Assembly: GCA_012934845.2 (NCBI GenBank)
Contig: WNNJ02002388.1
Span: 1-64,000 of the forward strand
Length of the DNA: 64,000 bases
Source: Pomphorhynchus laevis
Taxonomy: Eukaryota; Acanthocephala; Palaeacanthocephala; Echinorhynchida; Pomphorhynchidae
Direction of reading: 5' to 3'
Shown: positions 1-12,778 of the stretch, piece after piece
How the letters are laid out: every line of letters starts with the position of its first letter
How positions within the stretch are numbered: position 1 is the stretch's first letter
Notes under the pieces: generated by a model
Seen by the model: the letters and a program-made list of their open reading frames with translations, nothing else
The model's database searches: none
What the model was told of the DNA's origin: nothing
Position numbers and translations under genes: made by a program

Positions 1-1900
1 ATAATATATAATATATTTATATTATATATAAATATATTATATTTATATTATTCTTTTTATATTATATATAATATATGAATAAAAATGAATAAACAATAAA
101 ATCTTCCGGTATATAGTTAGTAAAAATATCAAATTCTAATATTAATTATATTATAATTTATATTATATATAATAATATATTATAATATATAATTTAATGA
201 TATATAATATCATTAATAACTCAAGAATATTTCAGTCTATTACAGTTACTGACCGATATTTAATATAAATAATAATTTACCCTGTGTTGAAACATAAAGA
301 AGAGCCTTTAATTGAAACTGTTATTTTTATCGGATTTCGGGTTTAATAGCCAAGAGAGCAGACCAAATAATTTAAATTATATATAAATTGTATTTTTAAT
401 AAGCAAGTATATTTCTATCTATTATTTGTTGATTAGCAAGCAAGAGTGTAGATACAGAAAGATCCACTTCCGTATTTATGGAAGTGCATATCCAGCTTCT
501 ATATTCATATACTAGGCATGCTATTAATTAAAGTGTTAGTCATATTGTCTTTATTTCAAATGCCATACCGTATAATAATACAAAATCTGTCTTCATGAAT
601 ACACCTATCATTTAGTCTGTATAAATTTTGTATTTAGGCAAAATACTGAGTTAATTTTAGTGAATTAAAAATAATTTAATTTTATCTCTTTTGACATTTT
701 ATTTATCAAAAATATCTATTTTTAATTTTAAAAGTAAATGACTTTGATACACACTTTACTTCTAATATTTGAGCGAATTTAATTGAAATTAAACCCTTTA
801 ATTAGATCCCTTCCTAATGCTCTGATAATTGCTCAATTTTAAATAGTCGATAATGATCCATTATTTGAGCTGAATCAAAAAAGAGGGGAAATTATTTTTG
901 ATATTTCGCTAACTTCTGTTAGCATCTTCAGAAAATTATTGCTCAATATTAATTAATTACTCTGATAAATGCGACTAGGGAAGTCGAAAGCACGCAAATA
1001 AAAGTTTATAAGCCCGTGGAGTATTTTTACCTTCAATTACATCCTAATTATTTTTGCCAATCAAAATTGATTTATGGTTGTAAATATTCACTTATTAATA
1101 TGTAAAAGTATAAAATTTATACAAATAATTGCATTTATAGCATTACTCGATAAATATTTTTCAAGCTTACATTTAGCTTGCACGAAAACAACAAGATATT
1201 TGATTTGTCGTCAACGGACATGAAATCCAGAATTATAATGAATACGAGCATGACAGGAGTCGATACGTTTTAGATATGTCGATGCTTTATAAATCAACCT
1301 GCACTGAAGATGTTCCACAGCACGTAATTCTCGACACTAGGATTGGAATATTAAAGCTTGAACACTTGGGGGGGGCATATTTTCATCTCGTTCTGATTTG
1401 AAGGGTCGGACTAATTTATGAGATCTAATAATTTACAGAACACTTGGTCGATCTGTATATATTAGTTTTAAATTTCGGAGGCGGGCCGGATTTGGCCTCG
1501 GCCCGCCGGTTGCCCTTATACCAGGACAACAAGAGAATTAGATTAACGATCACGTATTGCTTGTAATTGACTTTTTCTAACTAGCAGAGCGGTTCTTTTG
1601 GGCACATGCATGTCCTTACCAATTTAGCATCCCTATATTCGATTATGCTCAATTTGCAAATCAAGAAAAAGGCCAAATACAATAAAATTATAATAAGAAT
1701 TGAGCATTCGTCATTTTGATGCTATCGACAATTTATGAAATTGGACATTCTGCGGACTACTAACTAAGGTAACTGGCTAGAAATATATTCGAATCCAAAC
1801 AAGTAATTCACAACGATTGCACAGAGCGATGATTAAGGCACTTTCGATGTCATCGATAATTGAACTGATGCAGACGATTACAGACGATAAAAGGCAATGT
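1..1900. other. AT-rich non-coding stretch
   Basis: No open frame of coding quality is visible. The first 200 bp are almost pure A/T low-complexity sequence. A MITE arm lies at 850-940. TATA-like words occur near 1,285 and 1,899, but neither leads into a recognisable frame. Confidence 0.6.
850..940 (+). repeat. Single arm of palindromic MITE family M1
   Basis: The sequence carries the family's outer word (TGATCCATTATT), the GAGCTGGATCAAA-like word with one change, and the inner words GATATTTCGCTAAC and CTGTTAGCATCTTCAGAAAAT. The same words recur at 37.45, 37.82, 51.08, 61.46 and 62.28 kb. Only one arm is present here. Confidence 0.65.
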
Positions 1901-1928
1901 ATAAAACAAGATTACTGGTTAATTTATT

Positions 1929-2203
1929 TCAATTAAAATAGGATTACCAAATGATGCTATAACCGAACTGGAACTTTGGCCAGTAAAGTGATAATCGACC
2001 AAACGATAATATATAAACAGTCATGCTGCCTGCTCTTTTCGAGTTAGTTTTGAAAATATAAAATTATTTATTACTAATTAAGTTATAAAATATCAATTAT
2101 AACCTTAAAATTATATTCTATTGCTATTATATTTATTGACCCAGTAAAAATTCGTCTTTTTGAATTAATTCATACTAATCTCGGATAGATCTCCGCTTCT
2201 GGA
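1929..2203. repeat. Direct duplication D1, copy 1
   Basis: This block matches 5,409-5,683 in the same orientation at a constant offset of 3,480 bp, with about three substitutions and no indel over 275 bp. Weaker similarity continues to about 2,250. It contains a TATA-like ATATATAAACAGTC followed about 25 bp later by CTTTTCGAGTTAG. This could be a duplicated promoter and leader, but no coding exon can be tied to it. Confidence 0.75.
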
Positions 2204-2259
2204 AAAGCTCTTTATATTTTGTTTCGTATGACTATCGTATTTTAGTGGGTACCCAGCGC

Positions 2260-4855
2260 GATTTTAGGAAGCACAATGAGTAGCCATTGATAACGCGTCG
2301 ATGAGATTCATATAACCCTTCATCGTCAGCCGTTTATAAAAGTCAATCACTGGCAACTGCTTCTTTGTCCAAAGGAGCAATTACAGAACAAGCCGTCAGA
2401 ACGCAATGCGCAGCTACATATTTGCATTGTGGCATTCAACGATACCATTATAACTCTCTTTCTCGGCCCAAAATATGTCTCTGAAAAACCGTCTACTACC
2501 GTCTATAGGAAAATGCTGCCGATGATGTGGCAGTTACACCCCCTTCACAGAATGCTTTGATAGCATATTACGACGGAAATTCGAATGCTTCCCATTCTTT
2601 AGGGTAAAGAAACCGATTCGGTTAGGCATTTCGGTAAATTCTGAAAAAGAGGAAACGTATGCAACTAGCAAACGTAGCAAACCCGAAAGAATTTCAATAC
2701 GTTTCCTGACGGAAACGCCTCTTTCACACATACGAGCGTTCTGCAGTCAACTGTACAAAAACGATCATCAATCGCGTTAAGTGGATAGCATACACTAATT
2801 GTCTACATAAGTAGTATAACAGACCAAAAAAACAATGTTTTACTCGTGGAGGTTCGTTAAAATTGGAAATAGTGCAATTTAAGATATACGTAGTTCAAAC
2901 ACGCGTATCGCCAAATTTTGCGCAATCTCATATGGATTTTCAGACGTAGTAAATTTTATATTATCTCTAATGAACCGAAGCTATATCTAAAAAATGCGAA
3001 TATTTCACTATTTAAAAGTAATTTGTGATGATTTGAATTGTTTAATAAAGCCAGATTTTACTATTATAAAAACGGCCCCTATTCCATCGACCAAGCGGCA
3101 TGGCTAAACATACTAATACTGTATTACAATTACAATCGGAAATATTATCTCAACCCAAATTTTATTATTCATTAAAATGTTTAACGTAGCAGTTTAGATT
3201 TATATTTTAGCAAATATTTGTTCAGTATTTAGACCATAGAAAATTAATCTATGATTACTATAAAGACGATCAAATAATAAATTGATCGCCTTCAATTCGT
3301 TTTCACAAATTTGCAGCAGTTTTTGACGGCAATGATTAAACAAATGTGTTCAAACAAAATTAATAAAATGACCTTTAGAGATGACGTTCTCTATTTTTAC
3401 ACCCCCAATAATCCTTAATGATAGCATTAAGGACCTCGCGAAACATATGGAAGAGGTTTCCTACTTTTTGTATTTTATTATATAATAATTTATATTTATA
3501 AATATTATATTATACTTTTATATCAATAAAAATTTGTTTATATCGTATAAATTTATTAATCGGATTTGTATATAAAATTTTATTTTTTAAATTGTATTTT
3601 TGTATTTTATTTTTTCGTGGTTTGTTGTTATATTTTTGTTATTTCAATATATTAAAATATGCCGTCTTTCAATAAAAATTAGAAAATATTTGATTGTAAT
3701 AATTTAATATTATATTATTTTAGTATAATTTTTAATTTCATATTTTGATCAAGTCTTGATATATCCCAACGTTAGACACATCCCAATGCTATCACAATGG
3801 TGAATTTAATTGGGATTAATTAGGCTAATTGTTAGGGATTATTCAAAAAATGATACAAAATATAATTTTTACTATACATTATTTTTATATCGTAAATATA
3901 ATTTGATATCATGGAATTAATATATTATATAATAATATATAATAATCATATATTGTTATTGAATAATAGTCAGGCTAAGCAGATAAGTATTGGGGCTATT
4001 TTATTCTAATTACTGGACTTAAATATGCAAATGTCGTCACCCTACCAAGACTATTATGTTTGATTTATTGTTTTGTATTTCTGTTTATATTCTAAAAAGC
4101 TTAAAAATACATTAGCCATTATAAAACTATTATGACTCATTATGAGTCATTAATAGTCATATTAATAGTCATTAATAGTCATAATAACAGATTAGCTGCG
4201 AACTAAGTCATGCAATTAAAAGAAAAATATAGTTTATATTGGTTTCGCGTGAATTATAAAAACTGAAGTTGATTTTTACCATGCCATATTATCTTTATAA
4301 ATCACAGTAATGTTTTTAATGTATTTGTCCTAATCGAACACGGCCGGATTCAGCGACTTTCATTTAATAATACGAATGCGTAAAATTCCAACGTAATTTT
4401 TTACTTTTTAAAGAGAAGCTGTGATGAATTCAAGGCAAAATGGAACCTATCCGTTAACTTTTAGGACACGGTGCAGGCAGTCCACCAGATATTTTCGTAA
4501 TTATTGCAGAAGGGAATCATGCAATGCCCTATATATATTCAATTAATGTGAAATAATCGTCTTTTGTGATACAGACCACATTGCTATCTGTATAAATCGA
4601 TGGATTGGTTAACTTAAGATCAGAGCAAGTTGTCTAATTGACATGCTTGCTTTATCAGAGTTGCAGTAATAGTTTGAGACATTACGTTCTATCAAACACA
4701 GGGAGATATACTCTATCCTAATAACAACGGCAGGCAAAATACGACCATTCTTCACGTTTTGTAGTGTTTCTACAAGTCGAAGTTATGACGTTCTCTACAT
4801 TATAAACGCATTTGCTGCTCTATAAATTCGAGAATGCAACAACAGCATATATAGA
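2260..4855. other. No supportable gene
   Basis: The longest open frames are about 65 codons and show no family resemblance. Less AT-rich pieces lie near 2,260-2,760 and 4,300-4,850, with TATA-like words near 2,330, 4,590 and 4,820. A short run of repeated GTCATTAATA words lies at about 4,132-4,186. The rest is AT-rich. Confidence 0.5.
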
Positions 4856-5098
4856 ATGCAAACTAATTTATATCATCACATTACGGCAGAGGTATTACGT
4901 CGAAATGTAGAATGTGAAAATAGAGCAACTAGCTTGTCAAGAGACAATAAATCGTGTAAGATGTTCGAGAATGCTCATTGTTTGATATGCAACGTTTTTG
5001 TTAACGTGCAAGATACTTTTGCAATCAACGAAAAGAATTTCTCGACGGAAGAATTACGAACTGGAAATCGTTTTTATATAAGGACTGGAAGATTATAG
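4856..5098 (+). CDS. Small unassigned open frame, 80 codons
   Basis: An 80-codon frame starts about 35 bp after a TATA-like CTATAAATTCG, with a second AT-rich TATATAG immediately before the ATG. Its base composition is more balanced than its surroundings, and it contains two closely spaced cysteines (CLIC). No domain, signal peptide or known family was recognised. It may be a chance frame in less AT-rich DNA. Confidence 0.15.
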   Translation: MQTNLYHHITAEVLRRNVECENRATSLSRDNKSCKMFENAHCLICNVFVNVQDTFAINEKNFSTEELRTGNRFYIRTGRL

Positions 5099-5408
5099 TT
5101 TTAATTCTGGTAAATATGGATCAAAAAATTGCCTTAATTGCTACCGGATGCTCAAGTAAAAGTAATTCAACACGTATTTTGACACAGATGTTGATATCAA
5201 TGCTAAGTAATTTGGATTCATGAAATTTGTGGCATCTTGAGCTTAAAACTTGCCAATCGCAAACTCACATATTAATATGAATCCGCATATTAATGATATT
5301 TTATGGAAACACAAAGCAATTGTATTTATCTAATTATGCATTCTATGTGTGTCAGATAGGAACCAAGCACGATTTTACGACATTATAAATTAAATTTTAT
5401 TCTTTTAT

Positions 5409-5683
5409 TCAATTAAAATAGGATTATCAAATGATGCTATAACCGAACTGGAACTTTGGCCAGTAAAGTGATAATCGACCAAACGATAATATATAGACAG
5501 TCATGCTGCCTGCTCTTTTCGAGTTAGTTTTGAAAATATAAAATTATTTATTACTAATTAAGTTATAAAATATCAATTATAACCTTAAAATTATATTCTA
5601 TTGCTATTATATTTATTGACCCAGTAAAAATTAGTCTTTTTGAATTAATTCATACTAATCTCGGATAGATCTCCGCTTCTGGA
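5409..5683. repeat. Direct duplication D1, copy 2
   Basis: Near-identical to 1,929-2,203, including the TATA-like word and leader. Similarity falls abruptly to roughly three quarters after 5,683 and ends near 5,728. The duplicated blocks do not begin with TG or end with CA, so they are not obvious LTRs. Confidence 0.75.
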
Positions 5684-5751
5684 ATAGATCTTTGTTTTGC
5701 CTCGTATGAGTCTCGTATTTTAGCGGATATATAAGGTGGTTTCATTCTTTT

Positions 5752-5865
5752 AAATGGCCTCGCATAGCAGCGAGGCCTAGGCCTCGCATAGGCCTTGGAT
5801 ATGCCAGTGAGGCCTCGCATAGGCCACCGCATAGGCCAGCGAGGCCAAGGCCTATGCGAGGTTTA
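5752..5865. repeat. GC-rich GGCCTCGCATAGGCC repeat cluster
   Basis: About 110 bp of GC-rich sequence stands inside AT-rich DNA. Words such as CCTCGCATAGGCC, GAGGCC and AGGCCTAGGCCT occur in both orientations, so the cluster is both tandem and palindromic. It lies just after duplication D1 copy 2 and is absent after copy 1. Confidence 0.7.
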
Positions 5866-6064
5866 TTGGAATGACATTTACCCTGTAATATAAAGGTTTC
5901 TCGTAGTCTACATATACAATTTTTATTCGTATCTAAAATCGAAGTATTTGATGGAAATCGAAGGACCAAGAAATAGCTAAGCACACATTATTATATTAAA
6001 ATCCAGTTTATTAATTATGAAATGAGTACATATGAACTAATTTATCAATAGAATTAGTTTAAAA

Positions 6065-6983
6065 TAAACAAAAAATTAATTGCTTAAAATTAAAATATTT
6101 AAGAATACAATTTATTAAGACCATTTAATTACCAGCTTCCTACAATATAATTATATTCATAATATTAATTAGTACTAGATAATGGTTATTTAAGATGGTC
6201 TTGTCTGTTCGACTCTTAAAGCAATGTATAGTAGATTTTTTAGTTTATAAATAATTAATTTTATAATTAAATTATTTATCATTTTATAATTTAATTCATT
6301 AATTGCAATTTAATATTAATACACGATTAATTTTTGGAATATTAATGCGATTGATAAGTAACATATTTTTATCTGATTTATTAATAATTAATGAAATATT
6401 TGCACTGACATAAAGGATTAAGACGAAAGTTGAAAAAAAAAACAATATGTAAAACTTTTTATTTTTGCTATTATCTGTAAAATTTTTTAAAGGTATTGTA
6501 AATGAATCATTAATGAAAAATTATCATACATTTTTATATTATCATACTAAAAATATTAAAAATCATACGAATACTTTAATTAATAATAAAAAATATAAAA
6601 ATTTATTTTATTTTACATTATAGCAAAAAGCTATTAAAGGTATTTCAATTTTTTAGAAGTATTGTAAATCAATCATTAATAAAAAATTATCATACATTTT
6701 TATATTATAATATTTTATATTATATAACTTTATATTATATCTTAGCGATAAATATTACATGATTTAAAAATAAATGATTTTTTAATTTGAAATAGAAACG
6801 TTTTAGTTTGAAATTTTGGATTTATAAAACACTAATTTATTTTTATTTTAAATATTTTATTTTTAAAACCTACAAAGTGTAATAATAAAATTACAACAGT
6901 TGATAAACAAATTGTGCATTCTGTTTCTGATGATGGTTGCAGTAGCTAACTATAAAAATAAATTTGTGTTTATTGATCTTTTA
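6065..6983 (+). repeat. 0.92-kb dispersed repeat R1, copy 1
   Basis: The reverse complement of this block recurs almost unchanged at 20,216-21,133. It is AT-rich with no coding frame. Its 3' end carries GTTTCTGATGATGGTTGC, and a shorter second copy of the last 80 bp follows at about 7,010-7,090. It is probably a non-autonomous transposable element, but the class could not be determined. Confidence 0.75.
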
Positions 6984-7194
6984 AATTTCCCAAACTGCTG
7001 CTATCATCATTAATAAAAAGTACACATTGTAACAATAGCATTACAACAGTTGAACAAATTGCGTTTTGTTTCTGATGATGCTCCAAATCCAAAATTAAAA
7101 AATTGATTGATCCGAACTTTTAATTCAGCAAAATTAATGGATTATATTAATAAATATAAATTATTGTATTATTAAAATATATTTATATTATTTT

Positions 7195-7228
7195 ATTCCA
7201 ACCTCCTGCTTTAGCAGGAGGTTGGAAT
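7195..7228. repeat. Perfect 16-bp hairpin, 2-nt loop
   Basis: The arm ATTCCAACCTCCTGCT is followed by TT and its exact reverse complement. The arms are much more GC-rich than the flanks. It resembles a bacterial terminator in shape only; nothing here suggests a bacterial gene. Confidence 0.8.
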
Positions 7229-9088
7229 TCTTAATTTTTTATTACTGATGATAAAATCAGCAATCAATAGATTATTTTGATTTTTAAAAGGAAAAAATGA
7301 TCAAAAGGAACTAAAAATTCCTTTCTGGTTTTAAAATATAAACTCTTGCTGTTTTTTATTATTCCAATATCATTTAATCTTGAAAGGTTTACTAACCTTT
7401 CTGTTAATGAGTCACTCAACCTATATTGTACATGGTGCCAGTTTGCACGATTTCGAAGGATGAATCCATTTCATGTACCAGCATCCACAGCGTGTCACAT
7501 TCTATCCATTAACATTATCTTTGATCTTAATATGGCAAAATTTAATCTAAATTAGATAAATTAGTTTTATCGATTCTAAATATATCTTAGCGTACCTAAG
7601 ATATTATGTTATGGAAGTATTAAATTGCTTTATATTTTGAAATAATTTAAAAATATCAGCATATATAATTGCAAGCTATTATTATATTAAACCATTAGCT
7701 TGCAATTACATCTGTAATTGCAAGCTAAAAATAATGGTATACAGTAAGAAATAATCATTGGATGCGTTTTGAAGTATTTCAGTACAACATTCTTCATCAC
7801 AAATTTAAGTTGTAAAAGAAACAGTTAGTCTCATTAGTTGGAAAATTAATGTAACTTGATATAAATGATGTTGATCCATTTTTTTGGGCTTTTTGAGCAA
7901 GATCAATTGGGTAGCTGCTGCTAGCGAAAAATAAACAGAAATCTAAAAGAGAAACTAATCCAAAGAGAAACCAGTCCAGGTTATTTTAGACAAATTTTCG
8001 TTTTATATCTTTCCATATATTTGACACGTTATAAGAAGACGTGCCAAAAATATCTTGAAACATCAAATTTTTGTGTGAAATGAAAAACTAAAAAATCGTG
8101 TTTCTAATAACATTAAATATTCGGTGTTTATTAAATTATAATTACCGATTTTTTCGAGTCTTATTTCTTTCTCATATCTTAATTAGTCTTTACGTCAATG
8201 GAATATTAAGTAGAAAATCAATCCTTAACAATCGTGAATGCATTCGTATTTCAGAACCGTTTGAAAAACCGTTTGCATTTCTGTTGAATTGAATTCTGGA
8301 TTAACATTTAATAATTTAAGGTTCTTTATTACCGAGGTATTTTTTCATTTGATAATTTAAGGTTCTTTTAAGGTATGCCTTTAATTAGTCTTTACGTCAA
8401 TGGAATATTAAGTAAAAAATCCATCCTTAGCAATCACTAATCCAAATAGCTGAACATTTTTGAAAACCCGTTTACATTTTTGTTGAGTATTTTGCATGTT
8501 GAACATTTTTTCTTGTAGCAAAGAAGCAAACAGTTAGTCTCAACAACCAAGGATTTTCAAACATTACTTTTTCATTATAAATCATAAAAAAGAAATTAAA
8601 TTAATTTCATAGATTGCCAAATAATTAAATTATAATATTGTCAACAATTAAATTCATAATTTAACTATTTCCAAATGTAGTTTCTCTTAATTAGAGCAAA
8701 TAATTCCTAGACACCCACGCAAACAGCTTGTCACACTAAATTCTACTGCTCGAAATTCGTATTGTTTTGTTCGTTCATAGATTGCCAAATTGGTACAATT
8801 TGCCAATTATTAATCAATTAATTGACAAATTAATATACAATTTGGCAATATAAAGAAAAATATAAAAGTAATTAGATCCGTAAAACATTCTTCATCACAA
8901 ATTTAAGTTGTGGAAGAAACGAATCCAATGTAAATTATATTCAAATTGAGTATTTTTATTTGAAAAATATATTATAATTAATTAAATAAAGTTAATTTAA
9001 TTAAATAAAGTTGAAAATCATATACAAAAATTAAGGAAAGTATGTTATTCCTTTCGATACTCACTGACAATTGCTCAGTTGTTCGATA

Positions 9089-9216
9089 CTCACTGCTATA
9101 CTATCAAATATAGTCATCATTTCTTAACACAGCATAACAATGGGTTCTATCAAATTAATAATCCTCGCATTTATAAATTATTATTTTGTGCTAAAGAAAA
9201 ATGCTCCACGATCAAA
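9089..9216 (+). repeat. 128-bp direct repeat, copy 1
   Basis: Near-identical to 9,797-9,923. Both copies read open in one frame through about 40 residues (CYTIKYSHHFLTQHN and onward). This may reflect a former coding segment or chance. No known protein was recognised. Confidence 0.65.
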
Positions 9217-9796
9217 ATTGTATTGTTTTGTTCGTTCATAGATTGTCAAATTGGTACAATTTGCCAAATTGTACCAATTGATGAAATTGGTACAATTTCA
9301 TCATTTCTTAACACAACATATTTCTTAACACGACATGTTTCAAAGAACCAATTGAAGAATCTGCGCTCGAAATTTTAATTTAAAAGTTATTTCAACTAAT
9401 ATTTAAATATCTTTATCTGAAAAATAATTTCTATTAAAATAAATTTTAACCGATTAATAGATACTAAAATTAGTAGAATAAAATATTATATTATTATATA
9501 TTTTATTAATATTAATAAAATATTAATATTATTATTCTACTAATATTCTATTAGTAGAATAAAGATTGTAGGTCATCATAAAAAGCTCTTATGATCTATT
9601 CATCATAGTATAAAGGTCAACTAAAGATAATCTTAAAAATGATTTTATATTATTTACAGGATTTAATGATTTTCCATTATTTACAGGAAATAAATTTAAA
9701 AATGAAAATATTTTGATGTTAAGAAATAACGCTGAGTAAAAATACCTTATGTATTTTATGAACCGATTGGAATAAAGATTGGAGTTCATCAGAAGG

Positions 9797-9923
9797 AACT
9801 GCTATACTATCAAATATAGTCATCATTTCTTAACACAGCATAACAGTGGGTTCTATCAAATTAATAATCCTCGCATTTATAAATTATTATTTTGTGCTAA
9901 AAAGAAAAATGCTCCACGACCAA
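9797..9923 (+). repeat. 128-bp direct repeat, copy 2
   Basis: Second copy of 9,089-9,216 with a few substitutions and a one-base length difference in an A-run. It is followed by family words also present near 8,440 (CCATTCGTATAGCTGAACAT type). Confidence 0.65.
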
Positions 9924-10340
9924 ATAATATTCATCAGATCACATTAAGAAAATCCATTCGTATAGCTGAACATTTTTGAAAAACCGTTCACATTTTTGTT
10001 AAGCTACTTTGAGCAAAGAATCTTTTTTACAAAGAAGCAAACAGTTAGTCTCAACAACCTAGGCTTTTCAAACATTGCCTTTTCATAAAAAACATTCAAT
10101 ATAATGTCGTGGTAAATATTGATTTTTAAATTTAAATGTGTAAACACATTTTAGTTTTAAAAACTTTAAATTTGGTCTAAATTATGCCAAACGCACGTTT
10201 TACAATTTTAAAAACCGCACTAAAATTGCATTGCAATTTTATAGTCTAATGTCTATCATTTAAAGCTACACATTTTGGTTTTCTGTGTTCGTCATATCTT
10301 CAAAATGTTACGGCAAATGTCGCCAATTTTAGTCCAACAC

Positions 10341-10374
10341 GTTGTAGCTCCTACATATCCGTAGGAGCTACAAC
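10341..10374. repeat. Perfect 14-bp hairpin, 6-nt loop
   Basis: GTTGTAGCTCCTAC, then ATATCC, then the exact reverse complement. It is one of several perfect short palindromes with non-AT-rich arms in this window. Confidence 0.8.
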
Positions 10375-10399
10375 ATATATCCCGCATCTATTTGTGACA

Positions 10400-11247
10400 A
10401 TATTTTACATGCAACGATAGAAGACCAACGACAAAGCAATGCGACTTACCTCGAAATGCAGTTCTAGAATCTCTGATAAATCGAAAATACAAAGAATCTC
10501 TGATATGTTTTAGAAATCGAAAATACAAAGATCGTCATTATCGATAAATCAGAAAGAATGTCTGACTGCATTTTGACTAGAAAAATAGTTTTTTTTACTG
10601 GAAAATCGCAGGCAACGTGACAAAACACTAGCGATTTAAAGAGAATTTTAATTCTATTTATGTCGTAATTTTAACGCGAGGATCATTTCTGAAAATTGAT
10701 AAAAATCATTATAAATTCTTTCGAAGTCACCAATTTAAAAGCTTTTGTTTACATTGATTACTATTTTTAAAATGGATTATCAAAATTCAATTCCGTCAAT
10801 CATGAAAATATCGCATTGTTTTAAATACCACATATTTTATATACTTTTGTTAGGTAACAACTAAGTTGAATCTAAATTTCAGCCTATACAAATCAGACTG
10901 AAATATATAATGATCTTTTCATTTAGTTCTAATCGATCATACACACAACCCATAAAATGGATATGTGCGTATAATTAAGACGTGTATAGTAGAAAACCGT
11001 CCTCGTATGAACTTTAATCGAGATCAACTTTGTTTTTGAGCAAAAATTTTAAATGCGGAGTTTTGTTAGGGAATTTTAAATAAGGTAATTTTCGTAGATG
11101 GATTTTTCGAATTTGGAATGCTGGCCCTATTCAATATTTGGTCAGGCTTGACATTTCAACAATTCCAGCACATCCAAAGCAGGTCGAACCGTTCATCGTA
11201 ACTACTTGGCTAATCCGTTATTACTCTATCTATATACAGTAATTGAA
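10400..11247. other. No gene seen
   Basis: Moderately AT-rich sequence without repeats that recur elsewhere in the window. It contains only short open frames. It could hold the promoter and leader of the candidate first exon at 11,248, but no core promoter element is clear. Confidence 0.4.
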
Positions 11248-11292
11248 ATGGCACAAAATCAAGTCATTGATCATGCGAAGTTAAGTTATCAG
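11248..11292 (+). CDS. Candidate 5' coding exon (15 codons)
   Basis: An ATG after AATTGAA opens a 15-codon frame (MAQNQVIDHAKLSYQ) that runs exactly into a consensus splice donor, CAG|GTGAGT. The exon would end in phase 0. No downstream partner is certain. A pyrimidine-rich acceptor TTTTCTCACAG near 12,955 is in phase 0 but leads to only about 30 more codons. The product is unknown. Confidence 0.25.
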
Positions 11293-12778
11293 GTGAGTTT
11301 ATAAAGTACTTGTTTAAAAAATAATATTTAGAATAAGTTTTAATATGTAAATGTTATTAAATTAGATATTTGATCCCCTTTAATTAGTTTCCATTTACAT
11401 TAATAACTTGGCTTTACAAGAAACTAGAGTGCAAAATCAATGACTGCGGAATGTCAGCTCTTAATTGAGTTACAAACTGATACAACAAGACGGATGAAGT
11501 AAAAAAATATGTGAATGAAATTTCTGGTTGCCGAATTTCAGTTAATGTTCGTAATTAATACAGAATTCGTCACAAATATATCAGACAAATGATATTAATA
11601 TTAACATACTATAAATAAGCATACGGTTCCAATAAATGTGAACCCGATATCCGGTAGTAAAATTAAAAAGTAATTTGCCACAAATTTAAAGAGAAACCAC
11701 TATTATAGGGTACCAACTAATTAGTTTCAGAAATGAGAACATTACATTAACTTATAGTCAATATTCAAATGTACCCATTGAATTATATTTAAATTTTTGA
11801 TCCAAAACTGAAGTTTAAACGAAATATTAGCGATTCTGTATTTTTATTAAAAAAAATATTATTCAAGTAAAATGAAAAAAACAATTAAGATGTACAAATT
11901 AAAACATTTTACAATGAAACATTTAAGATGAATCTGTAATATTTATCAAATTCTAACTTCTTTATTTTAAGGACGCCACATGCTTTTTATTTTAGGGATG
12001 AAAATCAATTTATTTAATTTAGCATTACAATAGCGCTAAACTATTGAATTACTTCACTGATTGTAATTAGCTAGAGTACCCTAATCTAAACGGTTAAGGA
12101 AAATACGAGTTTCTGAGTTAAAAATAACATCTAAGTAGTATGGAAAAACAATTAATATGTAAAAAATTAAAACAATTTAAAATAAATTTCTTAATTCGAA
12201 ATGAATCTGTAGCATTTCTCACATCATAAATTCTATATATTTCAAGTATGTCATAAATAAAAATGGAGTTTGACAATTAAATCAAATCATGTTTGCGTAT
12301 GCATGGCTTCCTGCTCAATAAATCATTAACCCACTACCACACTCGTCAACTCCTATATCAAACATTATACTCTGGGCAATTCAATGTGATTTCTAAACAC
12401 TTCTCCATAGGCTATTCAACCTATCAGCCAATTATACTTACCCTAATTTTAATCCATGTTTAATTAACCTACTTAATATCCCTTCCCACAAACTCTCTTA
12501 TTATTCCTTATACAATTTAGTTATGTACGTTCCCTTGTTGTTTTGTTGAATTCCATTAAATTATAATCCGTGGCAAATTCCTTAAATTCTAAATGCTGTA
12601 AATTTTATATCCACAAACCTAATGAATTTTAATCTTGACTTCTTAATTCCGAAACATCTTTTAATTTTAATAGCATTGGCGAATGCGAAACTGGTAGTAA
12701 TCACACGTGGTGTTATCAAACAATTCTACAGACTTGTTATCCTTATATTTTATTGTTTCTGACAATTATTAACGGTTA
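11293..12778. other. AT-rich DNA with a dispersed 40-50-bp word
   Basis: GAATCTGTAGCATTTCTCA-type words followed by AAATTCTATATTT recur near 12,203 and 12,850, with a weaker copy near 11,929. No coding frame or RNA gene was recognised. The interval may be an intron of the candidate gene beginning at 11,248. Confidence 0.4.

Larger units (their letters stand above)
7780..10092. repeat. Mosaic of rearranged copies of one repeat family
   Basis: Several words recur two or three times in shuffled order. TTCTTCATCACAAATTTAAG occurs near 7,788 and 8,886. TTAGTCTTTACGTCAATGGA occurs near 8,180 and 8,380. GAAGCAAACAGTTAGTCTC occurs near 8,523 and 10,026. GTATTGTTTTGTTCGTTCAT occurs near 8,760 and 9,222. 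No open frame was recognised as a transposase. The class is unknown. Confidence 0.6.

Noticed and set aside
2534-2731. 65-codon minus-strand open frame.
   Set aside because: No family, start context or neighbouring gene. It has the length expected by chance in a less AT-rich patch.
1929-5683. LTR retrotransposon flanked by the 275-bp direct repeats.
   Set aside because: The repeats lack TG/CA ends, and the 3.2 kb between them encodes no recognisable gag or pol sequence.
9079-9979. Two similar open frames (CYTIKYSHHFLTQHN...) as a possible duplicated gene.
   Set aside because: The similarity is at DNA level over the whole 128-bp block and includes non-coding-like changes. It is better explained as part of the local repeat family.
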